Below, piece after piece: positions 30,603 through 41,195 of a stretch of 64,000 nucleotides of DNA. The notes below the pieces were generated by a model. That model saw nothing but the letters and a program-made list of their open reading frames with translations, was not told the origin of the DNA and did no database searches. Both the position numbers and the translations under genes were made by a program. Source of the DNA: Eublepharis macularius (taxonomy: Eukaryota; Chordata; Lepidosauria; Squamata; Eublepharidae); NCBI RefSeq assembly GCF_028583425.1, contig NC_072805.1:17990001-18054000 (forward strand), written 5' to 3'. Every line of letters begins with the position of its first letter. The stretch's first letter is position 1.

Positions 30603-31066
30603 GGCCAAACTAGACGTGCTGGTTTTAAAGAGTTGGTTCTGGGTTCCCAACTCGAGTTCCCTGAAACTACACAGTAGCTTTAGGGAGTAGCTGTTAAAAA
30701 TAAAAGAGACCCTAAATGGCATCCAAATGCCTCCGGGGGGGGGGCTTTTCCTTCCCTCCCCCTCAAGCCATTTCTCCCTGTCAAAAGGAAGAGATGTTTT
30801 CCTTGTTTTCTTTTCTCCTCCACATGGAGTATTTTGTGCAGATGGAACAGTACAAACAGGGGGAAAATATCCCGTGCTATTGTGACATGGGAAAATGACG
30901 TAGGGGGAGGAGCCCCTCCTTCCCTCGCAGAGGAATTCTTTGGCCATTTGGGCTCTCTTTTATTTGTTTTAACAGCCATTTACTTTTTAACTGCGGTATG
31001 GCCACAGAAACCTGAGTTGGTTCTGGGAAACCCAACTCTTTAGAAACCTGGACATCTAGCTTGGAC
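30603..31066. mobile_element. Foldback DNA element (CTNAG family), copy F
   Basis: Left end GGCCAAACTAGACGTGCTGG; right end in reverse complement GTCCAAGCTAGATGTCCAGG. Inner inverted blocks: AAAGAGTTGGTTCTGGGTTC versus GGTTCTGGGAAACCCAACTC, and ACCCTAAATGGCATCCAAAT versus GGCCATTTGGGCTCTC. Flanks ATAAG (left) and CTAAG (right) fit the 5-bp CTNAG duplication with one change. 464 bp, no transposase. Confidence 0.7.
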
Positions 31067-31071
31067 CTAAG

Positions 31072-32064
31072 TCCCCCCCCCCCTCAACAAATCTTTCCCT
31101 GCAATTCCCTTCACACATTGATTATTCTAGCATCCCCCCGATCCCTCCAATACACCTTAACTTTAAGATTCCTTTTTCTTTTTGGAAAAAAATCCATATT
31201 CAGTTCTGCGCTGAGCCACATTTGCCTCCGAAGCCAACCCCTGGATTAAACTCTCTTTCTGTTATCTCTCCACACCCGCTGTACTGATCAGGGGTCTAGG
31301 AGCACCACTCAAAGCAGAGGAGAAACCAGAAAAAGATATAAACCAGAGGAACCAGGGCTGCCTGCTCAGCCACTACTTCATGGAATGGGAAGACGCAGAG
31401 AGAATCCCCTGGTTGCAACCTGAAGACCCTATCGACAATATAATGGGATTTTTTTGTGCGACTTTCTTCTTCCCCTCCCACACCCTGAACGGTTTTTAAA
31501 AGAAACACAACTTAGTCAACAGTTGCCTAATGTTATTAGCGAGTCACTGTGTGTTTCATTGTCAGAGTTTGCCAGTTTTGTCTGAGGCAAGGGTGTGCAG
31601 ACCAAAACAAATGAGTTGTCCTGTGCCTGGTTGGTTGGACTCCTCTGGAGTCAGTCACTTGGCTGTCTGGCCTCTGAGGCAAGAGCAGCTGTAAGGCACC
31701 CAGAGCCTGAGCATAGCAAACCGGTTGATCCAGCAAGGCAGCCACCTGAAGCCTTGATCTAAATAGTTCAAGAGGTGCTCTTGCTCAGCTGCATCTACTG
31801 GCAGGTGTTGGGGCTCCAGAGGCTGCGCTCTGCTTGGGGGTTACAGTGAGGTTGCGTACAGCCAGATTGCCACTTCTGTGTGCTGCCTCAGCCTGGGCCT
31901 TCTGCCACCCCCATTCGTGCTGATTGTCAGCAGGTCCTGAGGGACTACAGCCCTGGTGATGTCTCCTTAATTAAAGAGCAGTTGGTGTGAACAGCCCAGT
32001 GAATGGCCGGTAACAGCTCTAGTGGTGGCGTATATGTTCAAGGAAAGAATTGCTGTTCTTTCAT
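31072..32064. other. Intergenic stretch, no gene recognised
   Basis: Starts with a C-rich run (31072-31085). No recognisable coding region or repeat up to the PLE-like segment. Confidence 0.4.
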
Positions 32065-32300
32065 GTTGGAGATGCCCTTGAAAAAGGTTAGCGAAACGGT
32101 TTTCCGGCTAGCAGCTTGTTGGGTGATACCTAGTGGAGCTTCCAGGATTCCATGTACTTGATGAACGAAACATGAAGAGAGATCATTAATGAGGAACTAA
32201 ACATAACAATTGACTTACCTCGAATCCGGGAAGTTCACAGAGGTTGCACAATTCTCTCTACCTGTTGAAGAGAAGAAAACAGTTGCCATCAGAATTAGAC
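32065..32300 (+). mobile_element. PLE-like terminal region, first of two
   Basis: GATGCCCTTGAAAAAGGTTA, GCGAAACGGTTTTCCGGCTA and TTGTTGGGTGATACC follow the same order (CCTGAAGA, GAAAC, CCGG, TTGTTGGGT) as 6914-6970 and 32730-32790. It is more decayed: CTTGAAAA replaces CCTGAAGA. Together with the copy 650 bp downstream it suggests tandem PLE terminal repeats. Confidence 0.45.
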
Positions 32301-32699
32301 TTCAAAGCCACCAATTTATTATGCTAGACTGATTTCTTGATACTATCTCAATGTATCTGAGGTTCATTATTGTCATCTATGATTGTTATTGTATTTATTT
32401 ATTTAAGGAAGGGGATATCCAGTTGTGAATGAATATTTATTGCTCTGGAGCACTTTATTTTATTGCACTGTTATAGGAACTTTAAAATTTAAACCGCAGA
32501 CTCTGTTAATTGGTTTTTAACTTGCACCACAGGACGGTTTATACCCTTGAGTGTTGATTGTGTTTACCCATGGCAGCCTTTCCACTGTTTTGCATATGTT
32601 TCCTGCCTGGCAGGGGCCCAGCAGCTGTCTCAGGAACTGCCAGTGCTGGCCAAGATTTACGGTGCGCCGATACAGACGCACAAGAGAATAAAAGTGTTT

Positions 32700-33145
32700 G
32701 TGTTGATGTATGGTGGATCAGATATACGACCCCTGAAGAGGTCAATGGATGAAACAAATTCAATAATTAGCCGGCTCCTTGTTGGGTCCTTCTGAATATT
32801 TTTTCCCATTTGTGATTTTGGCTCCACCTGCAAAAGAAAATAAATCATGAGATTAGAATCTGTTTGTTGATTCCGGTGCCTTCTCTGAGCACCTATTACC
32901 TGCACACCTGCAAAAGAGAAGAAAGAAGAAGCCTTAGAAGGTTGCTACATGTGCATCTGGACTTTTATTGCACACTATTGATTGGACAATTCTGGCTGTC
33001 TTTCTATTTTTGGCCGTTATTTATTGTGGATTGTGGATATTTTGTAATACAGATATTTTGTAAGAATTTGTAAGTAATTATATTGAATCAGCATTCAGCA
33101 CTTTATCACTTTGCACTTTACCGTAAGGAATTCTATATTTATACT
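32700..33145 (+). mobile_element. PLE-like terminal region, L1 target
   Basis: CCCCTGAAGAGGTCAATGGA, TGAAACAAATTC, TTAGCCGGCTCC, TTGTTGGGTCC and GCTCCACCTGCAAAAG match the PLE leader at 6911-7010. CUGAAGA with a 3-bp stem and GAAAC gives a hammerhead-like layout at 32731-32755. The L1 inserted at 33146 and its 21-bp target lies in the AT-rich part of this segment. No PLE coding sequence was recognised beyond it. Confidence 0.5.
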
Positions 33146-33553
33146 GAATACCTGGAAAAGGAGGAGGAGGAGGTTGTGGCTTTCCTAGATGTGGTGTACC
33201 GAATAAATTCCAGATTTGCGACCCAGAGAAAGGTACCAAGGGATGTGATAGTGCAATTTACGACAAGGAATGTAAGGGAAATGATAGTGACTAAGCAATT
33301 TCAAGATCCATTGATAGTTGATGGCAAGACAATTATCATCATGAAGGAGTTACCCAGATCGGTGCTCTTGGACCGGAAAAAATACAAAGTGTTAGTCCAG
33401 ACTTTGAAAGACATGAAAGTAAGATACAGATGGGAATTACCGGAAGGGATATCTTTTGAATTTGGAGGGGTAAGAAAGCGCATCAGATCTGAATTGGAAA
33501 TGGAAAGGTTCATGATGGACAATGAAAAAGACTTACCAACAACAAGGCTTTGA
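33146..33553 (+). pseudogene. L1 ORF1, C-terminal fragment
   Basis: The reading in frame from 33147 gives YLEKEEEEVVAFLDVVYRIN, then RDVIVQFTTRNVREMIV, LIVDGKTIIIMKELPRSVLL and VRYRWELPEGISFEFGG. This is the RNA-binding C-terminal domain style of L1 ORF1p (Arg-rich strand, hydrophobic core, YRW motif). It ends at TGA 33551-33553. In L1 this protein coats the RNA as trimers. The N-terminal coiled coil is absent because of 5' truncation. The apparent upstream ATG at 33083 belongs to the target DNA, so it is not the natural start. Confidence 0.85.
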
Positions 33554-33555
33554 AT

Positions 33556-36500
33556 ATGGAGTGCAAAGTTTTATCGTGGAATGTAAATGGACTTAACTCA
33601 CCTAATAAGCGAAAAAGTATTTTCCACTGGCTATTAAAACAGAAATGTGATATAGTTTGCTTACAAGAGACTCATATTAGAAATCAGGATGTAAAATACC
33701 TTAAAGTAAGTAAATTGGGCATTGAATTTGTAGCGGCCTCAAAAAAGAAAAAAAGGGGAGTGGTACTATATATAAAAGAAGAGCTGCAACCAAAGGTGAT
33801 AATTAGAGATGGGGAAGCCAGATTTATAGCAGTGGAATGCATTTGGAACTTAAAGAAAGTGTTGGTGATTGGAATATATGCGCCTAATGGAGCTAAAGAG
33901 TGCTTTTTTGAGGATTTAAAGAAGCAACTAGATGAACTTTCATATGATCAGATAATACTTGCAGGAGACTTCAATGGAGTTACGAATTTGGAACAAGACA
34001 AGAAATCAGCCACTACACAAAAGAAAAGAGGATTATTACCAAAGACTTTTTTTGGATTAATGCAACAGGAAGCGTTGGAAGATGTGTGGAGAATGCAGAA
34101 TCCCACAATCAGACAGTATACCTTTTTCTCTGCAAGACACTCTACCTTATCGCGTATTGATATGATCTGGGCCTCAAAGGACTTAGTACTTTGGACTAAG
34201 GAAGTAGAAATAATGCCTATGGTAGGCTCAGATCATAACCCAATTATGTGGAAATTTGGAAAAAGAACTAAGAGAAAAGGATGGAGAATAAATGAGGATT
34301 TGTTGCAAGAGGGAGAAAATATGGAAATGTTGAGAAGGGAGACTAAATTCTTCATACAGTACAACATGAATCAAGAAGTACCAACCAACAAGGTATGGGA
34401 CACGTACAAGGCAGTAATCAGAGGTGTATTAATGGACTTAAATGGAAGACTCAGAAGGAAAAAAGAGGAGAAGAGACAGGAGATTATGGAAAAAATAAAA
34501 GCCAAAGAAATCCAGTTGAAGAAAAGACCAGGGAAAAAGAAAATATATCAGGACATTAAAATCCTTCAGGAGCAGTTGACGGCCATGAATAATAAAGAAT
34601 TGGAATGGAATCTGAAAAGACTGAATCAAAAGTCGTTTGAAGGGGCGAACAAACCTGGGAAATTTTTGGCATGGCAATTGAAGAAAAGAAAGGAGAAAAA
34701 GATAATAAATAAAATATGTGATGACAATAAAGTACACCTGGAACAGGTCGCTATTAGCAGAGCCTTTTATAAATTTTACGCTAAATTGTATGATAAGAAA
34801 GAAGTGAATAAAGATGCGATAGCCGCATATCTGGAGAAAATGAAGCTGCCAGTAATGTCCGAGGAGTGGAGAGTTAAACTAAACAGTGAAGTAACAGAAG
34901 AAGAGATAAGGAAGGCAATACAGTCAACAAACTTGGGAAAAGCGCCAGGGCCTGATGGACTCACAGCTAAGTTTTACAAGGCAATGGCCAATGAACTGGT
35001 ACCGTTTTTAAAAGAGGTGATCAATGGTGTTATGAGGGACCAAAGGATCCCAGATACCTGGAGTGAAGCAAATATATCATTGATCCCCAAAGAAGGACAG
35101 GACTTGACCAATGTTAAAAACTACAGACCTATCTCTGTACTTAATAATGACTACAAGATTTTTGCAAAGATCTTGGCGGAGAGAATAAAGGGGTGGCTAG
35201 CCGAAGTTATTGGAGAAGAACAAGCAGGCTTTTTACCAAATAGACAAATCAGAGACAACCTAAGGACAGTCATAAACGCTATAGAATACTATGACAGGCG
35301 ATGTGATAAGGAGGTTGGTTTCTTTTTTGTAGACGCTGAAAAAGCATTTGACAATTTGAACTGGGACTTTATGTTTGCCACCATGGAACAGCTACAAATG
35401 GGGGAAAGGTTCATAAGAGCAGTGAGAGAAATTTATAGAGACCAGAGTGCAGCAATTGTGGTGAATGACGAGCTGACTAAAAAACTGATTATTGGAAAGG
35501 GTACAAGACAAGGTTGCCCGCTATCCCCATTGTTGTTTATTTTGGTTCTTGAAATTTTGATGATGCAGATTAGAGAAGATAATGCGATCCGTGGTATAAA
35601 GATAAAGACTTTTCCTATAAGGTCAGAGCGTTTGCAGATGATATAATGTTAATTGTGGAAGATCCAATTGAAAACATGCCTAAGGTAATAGAAAAAATAA
35701 AAGAGTTTGGAGACTTGGCAGGTTTCTATGTAAACAAAAAGAAATCAAAGATTTTATGTAAGAATATGATTAAACAAAAGCAACAGTTATTAACGGAAAT
35801 AACAGACTGTGAGGTAACAAGTAAGGTGAAGTACTTGGGAATTGAATTGACTGCAAAAAATATAGATCTATTTAAGAATAACTATGAGAAATTATGGACT
35901 CAAATAGAGCATGATTTGATCAAATGGAATAGGCTGAACTTGTCATGGTTGGGAAGAATTGCAGTAATCAAGATGAACGTGTTACCAAGAGTTATGTTTC
36001 TGTTACAGACGATACCAATCATTAGGGACTCCAAGCAATTTGATAAATGGCAGAGGAAAATATCAGAGTTTGTGTGGGCAGGCAGGAAGCCTCGAGTGAA
36101 AATGAAAGTGTTACAGGATGCAAAAGAAAGAGGGGGAAGGCAACTGCCCAACTTGAGACTTTATTATGATGCAATCTGTCTGGTATGGTTGAAGGATTGG
36201 ATCACATTGAAAAATCGCAAACTGCTGGCCTTAGAGGGATACAAAAAATTATTTGGATGGCATGCATACCTATGGTATGATAAAGTAAAAGCAGATTCTA
36301 TGTTCCTGCATCACTATATTCGGAGAAGCCTCTTCACAATTTGGAAGAAGTACAAAGAATACCTACAAGAAGGAATTCCCTCCTGGGTGGTTCCATATGA
36401 AGTAATAGATCCAAGAACGGTCGATAATGAACAACAATGTTTAACGTATAAGGAGATAACTCAAATAGAATCCTTTAAAATAAGAATAAGAACGCAACAA

Positions 36501-37202
36501 GAGATGTCTCCAAACTACGACTGGTTTCAATATAGACAAGTTAGAGATCTTTATTACTCAGACTGTGCGAAGGGAGGGATAAGGATGGAAGACTCAGAAT
36601 TAGAGAAAGTAATTTTACAAGAAGACCAAAAGGAAATTTCTAAGGTCTACAAAGTGTTGTTAAAATGGTATACTGAAGATGAGACAGTCAAAGTGCAAAT
36701 GGTGAAGTGGGCTATAAACTTTAACAAAGAAATAACAATGGAGGCGTGGGAATACTTGTGGAAACATACATTGAAAATCACGACATGTACCAATATTAAA
36801 GAGAATATTTACAAAATGATTTACCGTTGGTATCTGACGCCAAAGAAGATTGCGCTAGGGAACTCGAATATGTCTAATAAATGCTGGAAATGTAAAAAAC
36901 ATGAGGGATCAATGTATCATATGTGGTGGACTTGCGAGGTAGCTAGGCAGTACTGGGGGGAAATAATAAGAGTAATGAGTGAGATTTTACAATTTCAAGT
37001 TAACAAGAACCCAGAACTCCTGCTACTGAACTTGGGAATGGAAGACATCCCAGCACAACATAGGACATTGATATTCTATATGACGGCAGCAGCCAGACTT
37101 TTGTATGCGCAGAAGTGGAAAGTACAAGAAGTGCCAACTACTGAGGACTGGATTTACAAATTGCTGTACATGGCGGAGATGGACAAAATGACAAGAAACT
37201 GA
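33556..37202 (+). pseudogene. L1 ORF2 endonuclease-reverse transcriptase, one frameshift
   Basis: ATG at 33556 lies 3 bp after the ORF1 stop. About 1,214 codons, the usual L1 ORF2 size. Endonuclease: LSWNVNGLN (residue ~7), CLQETHI (~37), AGDFNGV (~137), SRIDMIW (~200), GSDHNPI (~225). Reverse transcriptase: GKAPGPDGL (~463), YRPISVLN (~524), FVDAEKAFD (~592), GTRQGCPLSP (~650), then FADDIML at about 35631 in the next frame. C-terminal Cys/His segment: CWKCKKHEGSMYHMWWTC at about 36883. A single-base loss between about 35597 and 35612 moves the frame just before FADD, separating the catalytic Asp pair from the upstream motifs. Otherwise no stops appear. All catalytic residues are visible. Confidence 0.93.
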
Positions 37203-37949
37203 GAGACCTTGATCCAGGGCAGTTTAACACGGACTGGGGAAAGCTGAAACAATATTTGGTGAAAAAATGGGAGGTGGGAGGAGAACTGTGGCAGTTTGAA
37301 AATTATTGAGGTACACAGGAGGAGAGAAGTGACTATACCGAGGGGGTGGAGAGTTAATGGAAAAATTCTAAGCAACTTTATATGATTTTTAAGTATTATA
37401 TTAAGTAGCAATAGCGTTGATACTATGAGAATTAATGGGATAGAAATTAACTAATCTATATTTTTTGGAAAGATAACCGTATAACATAGAGTGAATATAT
37501 ACATACATACGTAAATTCAACAATAAGTGTGTATAATAAGTATGTGTATAGAAGTATTGGAATTGATGTATAAAGGGGGGCAAATTGTTTGTCCCATATT
37601 GAAGAGAATAGAAGGAGTAAGATAAAACACAGGTTATCAAAATGAATATTATTAGTAGTTTTAATGAAGAAGATAGATTAAGAGGATTTTATTTATATGA
37701 CAATTTATATGACAATTTATATGTGAAAGGAAGTGGAAATAGTGCTTAGAAGAATCTGAAAGTATATTATAATAAACAAATAAAATAAATATGAAGGAGT
37801 AGAGCGAAAGTGGATAGGGGGTTGGAAAACTGTTGGAAGTCAATAAAAAGGGGGGGGAAGGGAGGGGGTTAGAATTAGAAAAAATTAAAGAATGTGATTA
37901 TAATTGTTATTATATGTTTCTAATCCAATAAAAATTCTTTTTTAAAAAA
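37203..37949 (+). other. L1 3' untranslated region
   Basis: A-rich on the + strand, with G-rich tracts (AAAAAGGGGGGGGAAGGGAG near 37844-37863). It includes the near-tandem TATGACAATTTATATG at 37697-37722 and ends CCAATAAAAATTC followed by T and A runs. G-rich 3' UTR tracts are common in L1. No coding. Confidence 0.8.
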
Positions 37950-37970
37950 AAGGAATTCTATATTTATACT

Positions 37971-38735
37971 AATATCTTCATTAATTGTTACATTGTCTTT
38001 ATCCCCTTGGTTGAAGTTTTCCACTTTTGTATTGAGTCTCAATACCAGGAGAGCTTCCATAGTTTGTGCATTTGCCGGCTCTGGCAGAGTGGCTTCTAGT
38101 AGAGCAAGGGTGCAGTCTGCAGATGTCTCTGCAGTGTCAATCCCTTTCTGCTCCTGCTGGCCCTCCTGGTTCCTGGTCCTGGTCCCACAGGACAACGCTC
38201 TAGGTCAAGTCACTCTCAGCAAGAACTCTCTGAGTAGGAGTCATCCATCTGGTCAGAGGAGGAGAGACAAATCAGAAATACTCCTGGAAAACGCTGTTTC
38301 GTTTCAATAAAGCAGCTTCTGGAACAGTGAACCAAATCTAGGGAACCAGCTTATAACAACACCCTCCCACCAAAAAGTTTGTGTTTCGTTTCGGCCCTTA
38401 TCGTGCAGTGGCAGCGGCAGGCACGCAGGCTGGCACTGGACAAGAAGCATCTTGTTTTCCTTACTGGCATTGTCTACCAATAGAATCCCAAGGGGAGCAA
38501 GCCTATACGTTATGTTAACCACTTAATTAATTCTTTTAGCAGAAAGGGGAATGTGCACAATGCGCAAGATGGCATCTTTTTTTCGGCACTGCCCAGGCAA
38601 TGGCATTGTCTCCCTGCCAACTGGGTCCTTGCAAGGGGAGGAGCACCAACCCCTCCCTGCCTATCAGCTTTGGAAACGGTCGTGTAATTCCACTGGAGGG
38701 AAGAGGGACTATTCATCTTTTATTTTTGCAGTGCC
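37971..38735. other. Downstream of L1, no gene recognised
   Basis: Continuation of the L1 target region, then unique sequence. A - strand frame from 38195 (AQTMEALLVLRLNTKVENFN) shows no known domain. Confidence 0.35.
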
Positions 38736-38925
38736 CTGACCTGGATAGCCCAGGTGAGCATGACCTCATAAGATCTCAGAAGCTAACCAGGATCAGCCTT
38801 GGTTAGTAATTGGATGGGAGACCTCCAAGGAAGACCAGGATTGCAAAGGCAAGCAATGGCAAACCACCTCTGTTAGTCTCTTGCCATGAAAACCCCAGCA
38901 GGGGTTGCCATAAGTCAGCTGGGCA
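38736..38925 (+). mobile_element. 5S-rRNA-derived SINE
   Basis: CATAAGATCTCAGAAGCTAA, CCAGGATCAGCC, GGTTAGTAATTGGATGGGAG and ACC match the 5S rRNA internal promoter region. GGGGTTGCCATAAGTCAGCT is the conserved tail. Nearly complete. Confidence 0.85.
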
Positions 38926-39489
38926 ACAGCTTCGTCTTCCTGCCAATCGTGTCTTTCTAAACACCTCTGAGAGGAAGGGTCTCACAGCAGCTCCAACCTC
39001 AGACCCATGGTCAGCCACTGCCATAGTGTGTGTGTGCCCACCAACACTTGCCTTCTTCGAAGTCCGTTGCTGTGTGTGTGTTTGTGGTGTACTTGAAGGA
39101 AAACTTGGTGGATCAATGGTTTTGAGGGAGGGGGACAAATCATTGATGCGGGTTTTGGTTAAGCATGAAAGCAGCTGCCCCAAAGCCTTGTTTCCCCAAC
39201 CCCCCACCCAAAAAGAACAGCGTGCTCGTGCGCAGCCAACACTCGCCTCACCTTGACACCTTCCTCAAGTGTCCTTTGAAGTCCATAAACACTGAACCCT
39301 CTTTGTGTGTTCAAACTTAGTGAGTTGATGGTTTAGAGGGAGGGCTGTGTTCTGTGCAATTTTGGTGTTAAGTGCAACAACAGCTGCGCCCAAGAGTTTT
39401 GAAGGTTTCATTGTAAATAATGGAGCCAAAACTAATAATCAAAAAGAGTCCAGTAGCACCTTTAAGACTAACCAACTTTATTGTAGCAT

Positions 39490-39521
39490 AAGCTTTCGAG
39501 AATCACAGTTCTCTTCATCAG
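39490..39521 (-). ncRNA. Hammerhead-like motif, - arm
   Basis: Minus strand CTGATGA (39515-39521 on +) with the canonical U at the variable position, one extra A, stem II GAGAA/TTCTC and GAAA (39494-39497). Mirror image of the + arm, separated by only six bases. Confidence 0.45.
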
Positions 39522-39527
39522 ATGCAT

Positions 39528-39560
39528 CTGACGAAGAGAACTGTGATTCTCGAAAGCTTA
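39528..39560 (+). ncRNA. Hammerhead-like motif, + arm
   Basis: CTGACGA (39528-39534), one extra A, stem II GAGAA/TTCTC with a 6-base loop CTGTGA, then GAAA (39552-39555) and GCTTATGC. All invariant core bases C-U-G-A-N-G-A and GAAA are present. The additional base after GA is not canonical, so activity is uncertain. Confidence 0.45.
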
Positions 39561-39659
39561 TGCTACAATAAAGTTGGTTAGTCTTAAAGGTGCTACTGGA
39601 CTCTTTTTGATTTTGCTACTACCGACTAACACGGCTAACTCCTCTGCATCTAAAACTAA

Positions 39660-40355
39660 TAATGATTAAAAACACCAAAATCCAAACATATTTGAGCCAA
39701 ACCGGCAACGCTCCACCTGGAAAACACTACTAATGGTAAGTTGTTCATTTGAAAACCCTGGATACAAAACCGAAATGAAAATTTTCTCAGTGTGCACCTC
39801 TAATACGAGGGCAAAGGAGCATCGTCATATGTGAATGCGGCTGTATTTTATTTTAAAAATCTGGCTGCAGGTTTCAAAATAACCTCTAGAGGGCAGCACA
39901 CAACCATCCAACTAAATATCCAGCCATTTTGTCAACTGATGTCAGTTTACAAAAACCCTGATATCTGAGTCAGTGCAGAAAAAAAAAACCCAAAGCACTA
40001 AATTTCAACAAAGGTATTGTGCCACCCGTTGTTTGTTAGCTACTGCCTACTATATCAGATCCACAAAGCAGCTTGCAACCTTTATATATCAGAGGAGAAA
40101 CGTTTCGGCTCAAAGTTCAGGGTTTGGAGGGAGTGCGGTTAAGGTTGCCAACTTACCTGGCATGTTGGGCAGTCTCCTGCTGGTGCCTCCTGGCTCCCGT
40201 CGCTGCTTGAATGATTTTGATGACTCAAGAAATCCCAGAGTGCCAAGGACGTCCCTTCCAGTTTGAAGTCAGAAGTGACATCCACATACCAATGATGTCT
40301 TTTTTCTCCCACAGAGGCAAAGCTACATATTTAGGGCATTTTAATCCCACCTGTC
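39660..40355. other. Intergenic stretch, no gene recognised
   Basis: GTGTGCACCTCTA near 39790 resembles the right end of a hAT-type element (TAGAGGTGCACAC on the - strand), but no left end was found. Otherwise unremarkable. Confidence 0.4.
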
Positions 40356-40359
40356 TTCT

Positions 40360-40475
40360 AAGGAACTCAGGGAAGCATATGTGATGCTACTCCCTTCTGT
40401 TTGTCCCCCTAACAACTCTGTGATGTAGGCTAGGCTGAGAGAGGGTGGCTGGCCCAAGGTCACCTTTTCACAGGT
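40360..40475 (-). mobile_element. SINE fragment, reverse
   Basis: CCCCTAACAACTCTGTGATG, TAGGCTAGGCTGAGAGAGGG and GGCTGGCCCAAGGTCACC are reverse-oriented SINE body sequence like that of the type 2 family. Both ends are missing. Confidence 0.5.
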
Positions 40476-40576
40476 TATGATGATGTGTGAGTGGGCAAAG
40501 GAGTGTGCGGGAGTGAGAAGACGTTTATGCAATCCCTGTGCCTGTTTACTAAATTTAACTTAGTTCAATGGGCCTT

Positions 40577-40800
40577 ACTGAGTTTCTCCTCAAGAGACGT
40601 CTTACACAAGAACGCTCACGGGTAGGGAAACTCAATGCTAGCCAGGAAGCGTAGTTTAAAAAGACAGAGCTGAAGGCTCTGTCAATTTCACCTCTCTACA
40701 GAGCTGGCAAAGATCGCTCCTCAGAGGGTTTGTTAATTTCCTCTTCGCCTCCCCCAAAAGCTCTGTCAATTTTGCCTCCCTGAAAGGGTGTAAATTAACA
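40577..40800. mobile_element. Partial long-TIR element (CTCTCTACA family)
   Basis: CTGAGTTTCTCCTCAAGAGA, then GCTAGCCAGGAAGCGTAGTT and AAAAAGACAGAGCT, match the arms of the element at 18325-18772. CGCTCCTCAGAGGGTTTGTT and AAAGCTCTGTCAATTTTGCC are shared with its interior. A right arm was not found. Confidence 0.5.
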
Positions 40801-41074
40801 AAACTTCTGAGGTGGGATCTTTGCCTGCTCTGTAGAATGTGAGTCTGGGGATGTAAGTTTAGTTGCTGGTCCCAATTCCTCTAGTGGGAAGTTCCAAAGA
40901 CAATGTTTAGTTTAATTTGAACAAGAGAGACAGAGCTCTGAAAGGAGGTGTCTTTAATATTTGCTTTCTTTATAATACTCAAGCAAAACATAAACAGAGG
41001 CATAAACATAAAGCATAAACACTAAGGCGTAAAGGCATAAAGCATAAACACTACTTCAGCAAACAGCACAATTG

Positions 41075-41195
41075 TTGATTTTATGTTTTTGTGATTTTAA
41101 CGTATTTTTTAATGTTGCTAGCCGCCCTGAGCCCATTTGTGGGGAGGGCGGGGTATAAATCAAATCAAATAAATAAATATTAAATAAACCACTAA
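41075..41195 (+). mobile_element. L2-type LINE 3' tail
   Basis: GCTAGCCGCCCTGAGCCCAT, GTGGGGAGGGCGGGGTATAA and ATCAAATCAAATAAATAAAT form the same 3' terminus as the L2-type copies at 45958 and 47510. Only the last about 120 bp is present. Confidence 0.8.

Larger units (their letters stand above)
33146..37949 (+). mobile_element. L1 LINE, nearly intact, 5'-truncated
   Basis: Bounded by a perfect 21-bp target duplication (AAGGAATTCTATATTTATAC plus T) at 33125-33145 and 37950-37970. It contains the end of ORF1, a full-length ORF2 with one frameshift, a 0.75-kb 3' UTR and a short A tail after CCAATAAAAATTC. 5' truncation inside ORF1 is a typical product of target-primed reverse transcription. 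The perfect duplication and nearly open ORF2 indicate a recent insertion. Confidence 0.95.
39441..39650. mobile_element. Head-to-head PLE terminal repeats
   Basis: Perfect or almost perfect inverted repeat of 168 bp (39441-39608) centred at GATGCATC (39521-39528). Each arm, read outward, is CTGANGAAGAGAACTGTGAT, TCTCGAAAGCTTATGCTACA, ATAAAGTTGGTTAGTCTTAA and AGGTGCTACTGGACTCTTTT. On the + side the sequence continues with GCTACTACCGACTAACACGG, the usual end of this repeat. Both arms hold a hammerhead-like core. Confidence 0.75.

Noticed and set aside
33083-33145. Start of an L1 ORF1 at 33083
   Set aside because: The L1 begins at 33146 after the target duplication. The upstream codons are host sequence read through by chance.
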